Positions 26,478 through 35,363 of a stretch of 64,000 bases of DNA are shown here, piece after piece; the stretch's first letter is position 1; every line of letters begins with the position of its first letter. Location of the stretch: positions 265,203-329,202 of the forward strand of contig NZ_JDUI01000001.1 of assembly GCF_000771405.1 (NCBI RefSeq). The letters run 5' to 3'. The DNA comes from Bifidobacterium pullorum DSM 20433 (GTDB lineage Bacteria; Actinomycetota; Actinomycetes; Actinomycetales; Bifidobacteriaceae). Made by a program: the position numbers and the translations under genes. The notes below the pieces were generated by a model. That model ran no database searches and was not told the DNA's origin. It worked only from the letters and a program-made list of their open reading frames with translations.

Positions 26478-27236
26478 ATGACCGAGCACGCAACGCCCGA
26501 ATCCCCCATCGACGCCGCACCATTCACCTCCACGTCCGGCATCACGACACCCGACGCCGCTGCCGGCACCGCCGAGTTCGCCACAGCGCACCATGGCACC
26601 GCCCCCGTCGCAACGCCCGACGCCGCCCGGACGCTCCCCCGCGGATTCAAGGCGCTCAGCGTCCCCGACCTGGTCACCATCGGCGTGTTCACCGCCATCT
26701 ACTTCGTGCTTGTGGCCGTCTGCACGTTCGCCTCGGCCATCGTCTTCGCCGGATTCGGCTCCATCCTGCTGCCGGCCCTGTGCGCGCTGGCTGCCGGCTG
26801 CGTGTACATGCTGCTGGTCGCCCGATTGGGCAGATTCGGCGGCATCACCGTCATGGGACTGGTGATGGGGCTGTTCTTCCTGGTCTCCGGGCATTTCATC
26901 CTGGCGTTCCTGGCGAACATCGTGTGCGCGCTGGCCGCCGACCTCATCGCCGCCGCGGGCAAATACCGCAGCAAAGCCGGCATTCTGGCCAGCTACGTGG
27001 TGTTCTCCTACGGCCTGACGGGCCCGATCCTGCCGTTGTGGTTCATGAAGGACGCCTATGTGGCGGCGTTGGAAGCCAAAGGCAAGGACGCCTCCTATAT
27101 CGACGGCGTATTCGCGCAGGTGAACGCCGGATCGTTCTGGCTGGCCATGGCGGCCATCCTCGTGTGCGCGCTGATCGGCGGCTGGTTCGGTCAGCGGATG
27201 TGCGCCAAGCATTTCGCCAAGGCGGGCATCATTTGA
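26478..27236 (+). CDS. MptD-family substrate-binding (S) component of ECF-type transporter
   Basis: A 252-residue membrane protein. The first 60 residues are a disordered Thr/Ala/Pro-rich extension. About five helices follow: DLVTIGVFTAIYFVLVAVCT, FAGFGSILLPALCALAAGCV, GGITVMGLVMGLFFLVSGHF, ILASYVVFSYGLTGPILPLW and SFWLAMAAILVCALIGGWFG. The helix pattern and the GLTGPILPLW block fit the MptD family of S components. The substrate is unknown for most of the family. ATG 26478 has AAAGGA 8 bp upstream. The T and A components follow directly on the same strand, so the three genes form one energy-coupling-factor transporter with its own private ATPase. Confidence 0.82.
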   Translation: MTEHATPESPIDAAPFTSTSGITTPDAAAGTAEFATAHHGTAPVATPDAARTLPRGFKALSVPDLVTIGVFTAIYFVLVAVCTFASAIVFAGFGSILLPALCALAAGCVYMLLVARLGRFGGITVMGLVMGLFFLVSGHFILAFLANIVCALAADLIAAAGKYRSKAGILASYVVFSYGLTGPILPLWFMKDAYVAALEAKGKDASYIDGVFAQVNAGSFWLAMAAILVCALIGGWFGQRMCAKHFAKAGII

Positions 27237-27274
27237 CCGGCACGATAGAGACGGCACCGCACGCAGGAGCCGCC

Positions 27275-28111
27275 GTGACCGGCATCATCACCACACGAGG
27301 CACCGCCGGCACGCCCGCAACCACCGCAACCGGCGGCGCCGCATCCTCCGGAGGCGTCGCAGCCGTCGGAACCATCGAGACCGCCACAACCGCAGGAACG
27401 GCGGGTGCACGCGCACGCCGGCTCCGGCTGGACCCGCGCACCAAACTGTTCCTGCTGCTGGAAGCGAATCTGCTGCTGTTCTGCCATGTGGACACGCGGA
27501 CCGAGGCGCTGCTGACCGGGTTCTTCCTACTGTTGCTGTTCCTGTCCGGCAGAATCCGCGCGGGTGTGCGGTTCGCACTGATCTACGCCGTGCTGCTGGC
27601 GCTGAGCCTCATCGAACCGCCGACGCACGGCACCGGCGCATGGCTGGCCATCTTCCCGATGCTGGCCGTCGGCATCCGCATGCTGCTGCCCTGCCTGATC
27701 ACCGGCGCATTCGCGTTCACCACCACCACTCCCGGTGAGTTCACCGCCGCACTCCGGCGCATGCGCATCCCCGAAGCGGTGATCATCCCCTGCATTGTGG
27801 TCATCCGCTTCTTCCCCACGCTGCGCGAGGACTACCGGCATATCCGCAATGCCATGGCCCTGCGCGGCATCCCCTCCGGCGGCAGGTCACTGCTGCGCCA
27901 TCCGGCGCAATCCTTGGAGTACATCATCGTGCCGTTGCTGATGAACGCCACCACCGTGGCGCAGGATCTGTCCGTGGCGGCGCTGACCAAGGGGCTGGGC
28001 AATCCGGGCCGCCATACCAGCATGACCGATATCCGCATCGGTTTGCTCGACTGGGCCGTCATGGCGCTGTGCGCGCTGCCGCTGATCCTTTTCCTGGCGG
28101 GGTCGCTATGA
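27275..28111 (+). CDS. Energy-coupling factor transporter transmembrane (T) component
   Basis: A 278-residue EcfT/CbiQ-type membrane protein that couples the S component to the ATPase. Past an Ala/Thr/Gly-rich N-terminus lies LRLDPRTKLFLLLEANLLLF, then membrane helices around residues 75-165. Two coupling-helix motifs of the T family are visible: RRMRIPEAVII and MALRGIPSGGRSLLR (Ala-Arg-Gly type). GTG 27275 is preferred because CAGGAG lies 5 bp upstream; TTG 27233, overlapping the S gene stop, would add 14 residues. The stop overlaps the ATG of the ATPase gene by 4 bp (ATGA), indicating translational coupling. Confidence 0.85.
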   Translation: MTGIITTRGTAGTPATTATGGAASSGGVAAVGTIETATTAGTAGARARRLRLDPRTKLFLLLEANLLLFCHVDTRTEALLTGFFLLLLFLSGRIRAGVRFALIYAVLLALSLIEPPTHGTGAWLAIFPMLAVGIRMLLPCLITGAFAFTTTTPGEFTAALRRMRIPEAVIIPCIVVIRFFPTLREDYRHIRNAMALRGIPSGGRSLLRHPAQSLEYIIVPLLMNATTVAQDLSVAALTKGLGNPGRHTSMTDIRIGLLDWAVMALCALPLILFLAGSL

Positions 28112-29766
28112 GCAACGCCCCGGATTCACGAAACGGCACGGGCCGTATCATCATCGACGCGCAGCATATCGGATTCCGCTACCGCACCGGACCATCGGCC
28201 GAAACGGAAACGACCGGTCGCGCCGCCACCGCCGCGTCCCCCGCTACGGGCACGTTGGCCAACGCGTCGTCCGGCGCATCGGCCAACGTGCCCGCCGCGC
28301 TGGACGACGTCACGCTCACTGTCCGCAACGGCGAATTCGTGGTGCTGTGCGGCCAGAGCGGCTGCGGCAAGACCACGTTCACCCGGCTGCTCAACGGTCT
28401 GACGCCCGCATTCCACACCGGCGACCTGACCGGCTCGTGCACGGTGTACGGACTGCGATCCGGCCAGGCCGCCATCGAGGAATACGCCGCCGTGGTGGGC
28501 AGTGTCTTCCAGAATCCGAAGACGCAGTATTTCAACGCGCTCGTGGCTGACGAGCTGGCCTTCCCCTGCGAGAACGCCGGATGGGAGCCGTCCGCGATCC
28601 GCGAGCGCGTGCGGGAGGTTGCGGAATCGTTCGGCATCGCGCATCTGCTGGATCGGAGCATCTTCCAGCTCTCCGGCGGTCAGAAGCAACGCATCGCCGT
28701 GGCCGCCGCCTGCATGCTGCGCCCGCGGTTGCTGGTGCTCGACGAGCCGACCAGCAATCTGGACCGGCAAGCCATGGCGGACCTCAATGCCATGCTCTCC
28801 CATATCAAAGCTTCCAACGTCACGATTGTGGTGGCCGAACACCGGCTGGCCTGGTGCGCCGACCTGGCCGACCGCTACGTGCTCTTCGAATCCGGCCATA
28901 TCATGCTCGACTGCCCCTCCGACCGGTTCCGGAGCATGCCGGAGCATCAGCGCGAGCAATGGGGGTTGCGCGCCTTGGACCTGTCCGCGTCTCACGCTGC
29001 TGTGCGGCAACGCGTCACGGCCGCGCCGCAGCCGCGCAACGGCATCACGGCCGCGGCGACGACCATCGGCCCCCAGCTTCGGCCGGACGCAACGTCTCCG
29101 GTCATCGCCACCCGCGGACTGACCGTCGGCTACCGTGATGCCCGCCCGTTCGGCCGGCTGCGCCGCCCCAATCCCGGACACGAGCGTTTCAGTCGGACGA
29201 TTCCCGATCTGTCGCTGTATGCCGGTCGGATCGTGGGGCTGATGGGGCATAACGGTGTCGGCAAAACCACATTGGTGCGCACCCTGGTCGGCTTGGCCAA
29301 ACCGTTGGCCGGCAACGTGCTCAGGCACGGCGAGACGGCATCGTCCGCCGAACTGACACGACACGGGTTCCTGGTCATGCAGGATGTGAACTATCAGCTG
29401 TTCGCCGATTCGGTGCGCGGTGAGCTGCTGCTGTCCACGCCGTACCGCAACGAGTTCGACGCGCCTGAGGATATCCTGCAGACCGCCGACCGCATCCTGG
29501 CCGATCTGGATCTGGCGGGGCTGGCGGACAGGCATCCGATGAGTCTGTCCGGCGGGCAGAAGCAGCGCACGGCCATTGCCTCCGCGTTGATGTGTGATAA
29601 GGAGCTGATTGTGCTGGACGAGCCGACCAGCGGCCTGGACCTGTGCCATATGCGCCAGGTCGGCGCGTTGCTGCGCGACCTGGCGGACCGGGGCAAGGCC
29701 GTGCTCGTGGTGACCCATGACGAGGAGTTGGCCGCCGAATGGTGCGACACGGTGGTCCTGCTCTGA
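28108..29766 (+). CDS. Duplicated-domain ECF transporter ATP-binding protein
   Basis: A 552-residue protein with two ABC ATPase domains in tandem, replacing the usual separate EcfA1 and EcfA2. Domain 1: Walker A GQSGCGKTTFTRLLN, Q-loop VFQNPKTQYF, signature LSGGQKQRIAVAAA, Walker B LLVLDEPTSNLD. Domain 2 (from about residue 345): GHNGVGKTTLVRTL, LSGGQKQRTAIASAL, LIVLDEPTSGLDL, VTHDEE. A linker rich in Ala/Thr separates them, and a loop of about 40 residues sits near the N-terminus (ETETTGRAATAASPATGTLA). Both sites look active. The gene overlaps the T component by 4 bp. Substrate is not evident. Confidence 0.9.
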   Translation: MSNAPDSRNGTGRIIIDAQHIGFRYRTGPSAETETTGRAATAASPATGTLANASSGASANVPAALDDVTLTVRNGEFVVLCGQSGCGKTTFTRLLNGLTPAFHTGDLTGSCTVYGLRSGQAAIEEYAAVVGSVFQNPKTQYFNALVADELAFPCENAGWEPSAIRERVREVAESFGIAHLLDRSIFQLSGGQKQRIAVAAACMLRPRLLVLDEPTSNLDRQAMADLNAMLSHIKASNVTIVVAEHRLAWCADLADRYVLFESGHIMLDCPSDRFRSMPEHQREQWGLRALDLSASHAAVRQRVTAAPQPRNGITAAATTIGPQLRPDATSPVIATRGLTVGYRDARPFGRLRRPNPGHERFSRTIPDLSLYAGRIVGLMGHNGVGKTTLVRTLVGLAKPLAGNVLRHGETASSAELTRHGFLVMQDVNYQLFADSVRGELLLSTPYRNEFDAPEDILQTADRILADLDLAGLADRHPMSLSGGQKQRTAIASALMCDKELIVLDEPTSGLDLCHMRQVGALLRDLADRGKAVLVVTHDEELAAEWCDTVVLL

Positions 29767-29770
29767 AGGC

Positions 29771-29854
29771 AGGTTCGCACTACCTCAATGTTCAGGAAAC
29801 GGATTGGCGGAATTCCGCCAATCCGTTTCCTCAAAGCCGAAGTAGTGCGAACCT
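29771..29854. repeat. GGTTCGCACTAC inverted-repeat element, copy 2
   Basis: The outer arms AGGTTCGCACTACCTC (29771-29786) and GAAGTAGTGCGAACCT (29839-29854) match copy 1 at 24109-24190. The interior is different: a perfect 38-bp palindrome at 29794-29831 with half AGGAAACGGATTGGCGGAA. It fills the gap between the convergent ECF and oligopeptide transporter operons, ending at the base before the latter's stop codon. Confidence 0.8.
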
Positions 29855-30691
29855 CTATGACGCGGCCTCGATAAGCGCCCGGGTATAGGTGCTCCGCGGA
29901 GCGGCGAGCATCCGATTCGTAGCGCCTTCCTCCTCGATACGCCCGTCGTGCAGGACCACGATCCGATCGGCCAGATGCTGCACCACGCCCAAATCATGGG
30001 AGACCACGATCAGCGCCATGTCCGGCGTTCGCTCGCGGATGGCGGCGAACGCCTCAAGGATCTGGATGCGGGCGGCCACGTCAATGGCACTCATCGGCTC
30101 ATCGGCCAACAGCACCTTGGGATGGTTGACGATGGCACGCGCGATGGCCACGCGTTGCGCCTGACCGCCGGACAATTCCACCGGATACCGGTTCAGGAAC
30201 GCCGCCGGCTCAAGCCCGACCGTCTCCAACGCCGCCCCGCACCGGGCCACCACCTCGGCGGAGGACATGCCGCGGTATCGCAACCGCAACGGCTCCCCCA
30301 CCGACCTGGCCACCGTCCACCGTGGATTCAGCGAAGAGAACGGGTCCTGGTACACCAGCCCCGATTCGCTGCGCAACGCCTGGCGGCCGTCCTGCGACGC
30401 CACGTCCCGTCCGGCATAGGCCACCGTGCCGGCGTCGGCGGCTTCCAGGCCCAACAGGATGCGGGTCAGCGTGGATTTGCCCGACCCGGATCCACCGATC
30501 ACGGCCAGGCATTCCCCGGCCCGAATGTCAACCGATACGTCGAACAGCACCTGCCGGCGTTCCGAACGGCTGCCGAACCATTTGTCGATGTGGCACCCAC
30601 GCAGCACCACGTCATGTGCCACGTCCACGTCCCGCTCGTCCGCAAGCCCATCCGTCCGCGTCGCCTGCGGCGATACCGCACTGTTCGTCAT
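29855..30691 (-). CDS. Oligopeptide/dipeptide ABC transporter ATP-binding protein (DppF/OppF type)
   Basis: A 278-residue ABC ATPase. Motifs: Walker A GGSGSGKSTLTRILLG, Q-loop VYQDPFSSLNPRWTVARSVG, signature [16 protein letters not shown], Walker B VLLADEPMSAIDVAARIQIL, H-loop VVSHDLGVVQHLADRIVVL. The SSLNPR motif after the Q-loop is typical of the second ATPase of peptide/nickel importers. The iron-sulfur cysteine cluster often found at the C-terminus of OppF is missing; the protein ends shortly after the ATPase core. Its ATG overlaps the stop of the preceding ATPase gene by 4 bp. Last gene of the five-gene operon starting at 35093. Confidence 0.87.
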   Translation of the reverse strand: MTNSAVSPQATRTDGLADERDVDVAHDVVLRGCHIDKWFGSRSERRQVLFDVSVDIRAGECLAVIGGSGSGKSTLTRILLGLEAADAGTVAYAGRDVASQDGRQALRSESGLVYQDPFSSLNPRWTVARSVGEPLRLRYRGMSSAEVVARCGAALETVGLEPAAFLNRYPVELSGGQAQRVAIARAIVNHPKVLLADEPMSAIDVAARIQILEAFAAIRERTPDMALIVVSHDLGVVQHLADRIVVLHDGRIEEEGATNRMLAAPRSTYTRALIEAAS

Positions 30692-31545
30692 GCCCGCACC
30701 TCCGCTTCATCGCATTCCCGGGCCGAAACCTGTGCGGATGCCGCAGCGGAGGCATCCCGCGTGGCATCCGGCCATGCCGTGTGCAAGGTCAGCGCGCGGG
30801 CTGCGCGCACCAGCCGTTCGGTCCGCTCGTCCTGAGGACCGGCAAGCAACGCGGCCGTCTCGCCGGTCTCCACGACCGACCCCTCGTCCAACACCACGCA
30901 GCGTGTGGTGGCGCGGGCCAACACCGAGAAGTCATGGGTGATGAACAGCATCGAAGCGCCTGCGCCGTCGACCAGCGATACCAGCAGGTCCACGATCTGA
31001 CGCTGGGTGATCGAGTCGAGCGCCGTGGTCGGTTCGTCGGCCACAATCAGCCGCGGCGAGGTGATCAGCGCGGTGGCGATGCCGACACGTTGGAGCTGCC
31101 CGCCGGAAAGCTCGTGCGGATGTTTGCCCTCCACGTCTGGCGGCAGCCCGACCTTGTCCAGCATGGCGCGCACGCGGTCGACGCGTTCGGCGCGGGCCAG
31201 ATCGTAATGCAGCCTCAGCGGCAGTTCGATCTGTTTGCCCACGCTCAGCACGGGGTTCAGCGATGCGCCCGGATTCTGGAAGACCATGCCCGTATACCGG
31301 CCGCGCAGACCGGCGAGCGTCCGGTCCGAGGCGCCAACGACCTCGGTGCCGCCAAGCGAAATCGACCCGGATACGGCGACGTCCGGCGGCAACAGCCCCA
31401 GCATGGCGCGGGCGATCATCGACTTGCCCGACCCGGAGGAACCGATAAGGCCCACACGCTCCCCGTCGCCAACCGTCAGGTCGACCCCGTGGACGATCTC
31501 CTGCCCACCGATGGCGATGCGCAACCCGCGGATGTCAACGCCCAT
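30688..31545 (-). CDS. Oligopeptide/dipeptide ABC transporter ATP-binding protein (DppD/OppD type)
   Basis: A 285-residue ABC ATPase. Motifs: Walker A GSSGSGKSMIARAMLG (Met in place of the usual Thr after Ser), Q-loop VFQNPGASLNPVLSVGKQ, signature LSGGQLQRVGIATAL, Walker B LIVADEPTTALDSITQRQIV, H-loop FITHDFSVLARAT. It pairs with the OppF-type gene downstream to drive the importer. ATG 31545 has AAGGAGG 8 bp upstream, and its first 11 bases overlap the end of the permease gene, so translation is probably coupled. Confidence 0.87.
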   Translation of the reverse strand: MGVDIRGLRIAIGGQEIVHGVDLTVGDGERVGLIGSSGSGKSMIARAMLGLLPPDVAVSGSISLGGTEVVGASDRTLAGLRGRYTGMVFQNPGASLNPVLSVGKQIELPLRLHYDLARAERVDRVRAMLDKVGLPPDVEGKHPHELSGGQLQRVGIATALITSPRLIVADEPTTALDSITQRQIVDLLVSLVDGAGASMLFITHDFSVLARATTRCVVLDEGSVVETGETAALLAGPQDERTERLVRAARALTLHTAWPDATRDASAAASAQVSARECDEAEVRA

Positions 31546-32437
31546 GCCCGTCCTCCTTGCCAGATACGCCCGTCCCCTGGCGCAATGCGGGATTCGTCAC
31601 CGGGTCGATCGCATCGCGCAGGGCGTCGCCGAACAGGTTCAATGCCACAACCACCACGGTCACCACCAAACCCGGCCACAGCACGGTCAACGGGTACACG
31701 CTGATGAACCGCACGGTGGTGGCCAGGGAATGCCCCCAGCTGGGTGTGCCCGACGGCACGCCCACCCCAAGATAGGTCAACCCCGATTCGGCAAGCACCG
31801 CGGTGCCGGCCGACAGGGACAGCTGCACCAGCATGACCGGCAGGATATTCGGCACGATATGTCGGAACAGCACATATGCGCCCGAAGCCCCGTCCGCCAT
31901 CGCGGATTCCACGTAGGCGGACCGTGCGACCAGCAGGGCTTGCGGCCGCGCCACGCGGGCCAGGTTCAACCCGTATCCGAATCCGCAGGCGATGACGATG
32001 ACCGCCACCGACGCCCCCAGCGGCACCGCCAGCACCAGGGCGATCAGCACGGTGGGGATCGAGATCAACGCGTCGACCACCACCACCGAAGCGCCGGCCA
32101 ACACCGTATGCCGCGAGACCATGGCGGCCACGAACAGCAGACCGAGCGCGGCGGCGACCAGCACCGTCAGGATCACGATGATCAGATTCGTCCGGGAACC
32201 GGCCATCAGCCAGCTGAAGACATCGGCCCCGGTGCCGTCCGTGCCCAGCCAATGCTCCGCGGACGGGGCCTGCCAGGTGTGGTAGCCATCGGTCTGCATC
32301 AGCGGCCGAGGCGTCCAGAACAGCGAAACCACCGACACCAGCACCCACAGGCCGATCACCATCAGCGGGAACCTGCCGCTGGCGCGCCGCCACATCGAAC
32401 GCAGCACCACGGCCGCGTAACCGTTCGCATCATTCAT
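31535..32437 (-). CDS. Peptide ABC transporter permease (DppC/OppC type)
   Basis: A 300-residue inner-membrane permease. An N-terminal helix (PLMVIGLWVLVSVVSLFW) is followed by an extracytoplasmic segment WQAPSAEHWLGTDGTGADVF, a signature of OppC/DppC proteins (HPLGTDxxGxDVxS). Then come about five helices with the EAA-like loop VESAMADGASGAYVLFRHIVPN. It forms the translocation pore with the DppB-type protein. ATG 32437 overlaps the stop of the upstream permease gene by 4 bp. Confidence 0.88.
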   Translation of the reverse strand: MNDANGYAAVVLRSMWRRASGRFPLMVIGLWVLVSVVSLFWTPRPLMQTDGYHTWQAPSAEHWLGTDGTGADVFSWLMAGSRTNLIIVILTVLVAAALGLLFVAAMVSRHTVLAGASVVVVDALISIPTVLIALVLAVPLGASVAVIVIACGFGYGLNLARVARPQALLVARSAYVESAMADGASGAYVLFRHIVPNILPVMLVQLSLSAGTAVLAESGLTYLGVGVPSGTPSWGHSLATTVRFISVYPLTVLWPGLVVTVVVVALNLFGDALRDAIDPVTNPALRQGTGVSGKEDGHGR

Positions 32438-33411
32438 GCGGACACCTCGTTTCCGTCAGCGGACGCCTTGAGCCGCGGATCCAGGGCCCGATGCGCCAGA
32501 TCGACGACCAAACCGATGAGCAGGAAGAACGCGGCGAGCATGAACAGCTCGCCCTGCACGGCGATCAGGTCGCGGTTGCCCACGTCGGTGACCAGCCCCG
32601 TGCCCAATCCGGGAAGCGCGAACAGGTTCTCGATGACCATCACGCCGGTGATCATCTCGGCGAAGGTCAGCCCCACCACCGACACCATCTGCGGCATGGC
32701 CAGCCGCAGCCCGACATGCAGCACGGCCTGGGTGCGGGTCATGCCGCAGGACATCGCCATCTCGATATACCCGGAGGCGACGAACTCCCCCAACGCCGAC
32801 CGCGTATACCGCATCAGGCTCGCCCCTACGATAACGCCCACGCTCAGGGCCGGCAACGCCAACGAGGCCAACGCCGCCCCGGGCGTGCCCCAGCCCGAGG
32901 TCGGGAACCCCTGCGAGGGCAGCACGCCCAACAGTCCCACGCCGCGGCCGAACAGCAGAATCAGCAGCATGCCGCCCCACAACGCCGGAATGGCGCCACC
33001 GATGATGGAAACCAGCCGGTAGATGGCACGGGAGCGACGCCCGCGGGCCAACGCCGCCGCGCATCCCAGCGGGATGCCGATCAGCATGGCGATCACCAGC
33101 CCCAGTATGATCAGCGGGAACGTGACCGCCGCACGCGCCCCCACCTGCGTGGTGATGGAGCGGCCGGTGAGCATGGACGTGCCGAAATCACCGCGGACCA
33201 GCGCACCGCACCAGTCCAGATACTGCACGGGCAGCGGCCGGTCCAGCCCCAGTTCGGCGCGCAGCTGCGCCACGCGTTCGGGCGGCGAATTCACGCCGGC
33301 CATCACGGCGGCCACATCGCCCGGCAAAATGCGCAACATGGCGAACACCGCCACCGAAATGGCCAGCAACGCCACCACAAACAGCAGCAGTCGTCGGAGT
33401 ACGAACCTCAT
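32434..33411 (-). CDS. Peptide ABC transporter permease (DppB/OppB type)
   Basis: A 325-residue permease beginning MRFVLRRLLLFVVALLAISV, the usual start of DppB/OppB proteins. The family motif ILPGDVAAVMAGVNSPPERV follows, then LRAELGLDRPLPVQYLDW, and about five further membrane helices with the loop GYIEMAMSCGMTRTQAVLHV. ATG 33411 is chosen because it gives the conserved N-terminus and has GAGAGG 4 bp upstream; the frame is open 13 codons further upstream. It lies 53 bp downstream of the binding-protein gene. Confidence 0.87.
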   Translation of the reverse strand: MRFVLRRLLLFVVALLAISVAVFAMLRILPGDVAAVMAGVNSPPERVAQLRAELGLDRPLPVQYLDWCGALVRGDFGTSMLTGRSITTQVGARAAVTFPLIILGLVIAMLIGIPLGCAAALARGRRSRAIYRLVSIIGGAIPALWGGMLLILLFGRGVGLLGVLPSQGFPTSGWGTPGAALASLALPALSVGVIVGASLMRYTRSALGEFVASGYIEMAMSCGMTRTQAVLHVGLRLAMPQMVSVVGLTFAEMITGVMVIENLFALPGLGTGLVTDVGNRDLIAVQGELFMLAAFFLLIGLVVDLAHRALDPRLKASADGNEVSA

Positions 33412-33464
33412 GATGCCTCTCGATGCCTCTTCCTGACGTCGTATCCTCACTCGATCACAGCCGC

Positions 33465-35093
33465 TTACCCCTCATAGGACAGGTTCCACAGGGGCAGCTG
33501 GGTCTGGTTGAGGTTCACGGGGAAGCCTTCCACGCCGTTCGCCCACGCTGTGGTGATGCGGTAGTTGAACAGCCAGTCGGCCGGCGCGTCCTCGGACACG
33601 ATGCGCGCCGCCCGCCGCAGCAGTTCGTCCCGATCCGCGTCATCCGTGGCGGCGAGCGCCTGCGCGTACAGGTCCTGCACCTCGGGGTTGTCGTAGTTGT
33701 AGTAGTACTCGGGGTCGGCCCACTGGTAGAAGTCGTGGCTCTCGTTGTGGTCCACGAGCGACAGGTCGTAGTCCTTGTTCGTGTACACGTCCTGCAGCCA
33801 GGTGGAGAATTCCACCACCTCCACTTTCAGGTCGATGCCGATTTCCGCCAGTTGCGAACGCAGCTGGTCGCCCAGGTCGGTGCCGTAGGTGTTCGCGTAT
33901 TCCAGCCGCAGCGTCAGCGGGTTGTCCGGCCCGTAGCCGGCTTCCTCCATCAGCGCGAGCGCCTTGTCCACATCGTGCGGGTACAGGTCGGTCAGGTCCT
34001 CGTATCCGGGGTCGAGCGAAGGGATCGGCCCGCCGAGGGGCGCGTCGGCCCCGCCGCGCGAGGCGATGAGCTCCTCGTGGTCGATGGCATATCGGATCGC
34101 CTGCCGGATGCGGGAATCCGAGGTGTGCTCCCCCGCCCCGTTGAAGGCGAGCACGTACTTGTCGGTGCCGTCGCCGGCCTGGACCGTGTAGTGTTCGGTG
34201 TCGTCGGCGAATTGCCCGGCCAGGTTCTCGCTGACCGGCGCGAGCACCTGCACGTCCCCGGACGCCAGGGCGTTGACGGCCGCGTTGTCGTCGGTGAAAT
34301 ACCGGATGACGACCGTCTGGGTCTTCGCCGCATGGTCGCCCCAGTAGTCGGGGTTGGCTTTGAGGGTGATCGAATCGTTGGCGCGGAAATCGGTCACCAG
34401 ATACGGTCCGGAGCCGATGGCCTCGGTTTTCGCGTCGTATTCGGCGTCCTTGTCGAAGACCAGTCCGCAGCGTCCGGCGAGCGTCCACAGCAGGTTGGAG
34501 TTCGGCTTGGTCAGCCGCAGTTCCACGGTATGCGGGTCAACGGCCGTGATCGACTCGAAGTTGGCCAGCGAATCGGCATCATGGTATTGCTTGTCCACCA
34601 GTTCCTGGATGGACCAGACCACGTCGTCGGCGTTGAGCTCGTCCCCGTTGGAGAAGGTCATGCCTTCGTTGAGGTGGAACGTGTAGGTCAGTCCGTCCGC
34701 GCTTTCCTTCCAGCTGGCTGCCAGCGCGGGGACGACCTGGTTGTTCTCGTCGCGTGCGACGAGTCCCTCGTACACGTTGCCGATGAGGATCTGGTCGAGC
34801 GCCGACCCCGACTGGTTGCGGATGTCGAGGTTGGTGGGGGCCAGTTTCAGTCCGATGGTGATGCTGTCGCGTTGTCCCGCGGGCTGCGATGCGGGCCAGT
34901 TGACGATTGCGACGATGCCGATGATGATGGCCGCCGCCGCGATGGCGGCGATGACGATCCATGTCCACGGACGCTTCCGCGGCGTTTTGACGCGGGCGTT
35001 GAGCGAGTCGTCGGTGCTCGCCGTTTCGGAGGGGGATGCGGATATCGGTGTGGTTGCGCCGGCCTGGCCGTGCGCACCTGGGTTTTCAGCCAT
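33465..35093 (-). CDS. Peptide ABC transporter substrate-binding protein with uncleaved-looking N-terminal anchor
   Basis: A 542-residue family 5 extracellular solute-binding protein (SBP_bac_5). The binding domain runs from SITIGLKLAPTNLDIRNQSG to the end, with NVYEGLVARDENNQVVPALA and ADGLTYTFHLNEGMTFSNGD as classic blocks. The N-terminus is unusual: about 65 hydrophilic residues with KTPRKRPW come first, then one helix, TWIVIAAIAAAAIIIGIVAI, with no lipobox cysteine and no clear signal-peptidase site. It may be membrane-anchored with N-terminus inside instead of a lipoprotein. ATG 35093 has AAGGAT 4 bp upstream. It heads the transporter operon; the cargo is probably peptides. Confidence 0.85.
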   Translation of the reverse strand: MAENPGAHGQAGATTPISASPSETASTDDSLNARVKTPRKRPWTWIVIAAIAAAAIIIGIVAIVNWPASQPAGQRDSITIGLKLAPTNLDIRNQSGSALDQILIGNVYEGLVARDENNQVVPALAASWKESADGLTYTFHLNEGMTFSNGDELNADDVVWSIQELVDKQYHDADSLANFESITAVDPHTVELRLTKPNSNLLWTLAGRCGLVFDKDAEYDAKTEAIGSGPYLVTDFRANDSITLKANPDYWGDHAAKTQTVVIRYFTDDNAAVNALASGDVQVLAPVSENLAGQFADDTEHYTVQAGDGTDKYVLAFNGAGEHTSDSRIRQAIRYAIDHEELIASRGGADAPLGGPIPSLDPGYEDLTDLYPHDVDKALALMEEAGYGPDNPLTLRLEYANTYGTDLGDQLRSQLAEIGIDLKVEVVEFSTWLQDVYTNKDYDLSLVDHNESHDFYQWADPEYYYNYDNPEVQDLYAQALAATDDADRDELLRRAARIVSEDAPADWLFNYRITTAWANGVEGFPVNLNQTQLPLWNLSYEG

Positions 35094-35249
35094 GACGATC
35101 CTTAATCGTGGTGCTTGATGATGCGATTGTTGAGGTTGTATGGTTGGCCGCCCGTCCGGGTCGTCCACCGTGCACCATTGTAGACCCGCCCCTGTCCGAC
35201 GCGAGTGCCGGACCGTGACACATTCCCGTCCACTGGCCATTTCACGTTT

Positions 35250-35307
35250 CGTTGGAATTCCGGGCTTTTGCAGGAATGGATCAGAGTCACGATGCATCAG
35301 AGTCACG
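35250..35307. repeat. GGACTCTGATGCATCGTGAC family, degenerate copy 3
   Basis: TCAGAGTCACGATGCATCAG followed by AGTCACG (35281-35307) matches the right arm of the family, and GTTGGAATTCC just before matches the centre of copy 1. No good left arm is visible. It lies in the 270-bp gap between divergent operons. Confidence 0.6.
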
Positions 35308-35363
35308 AAATGGAGCACGGGCGAGGCCACGGGAGGAATCGGGATGGGCCGTATGATGGAGTC

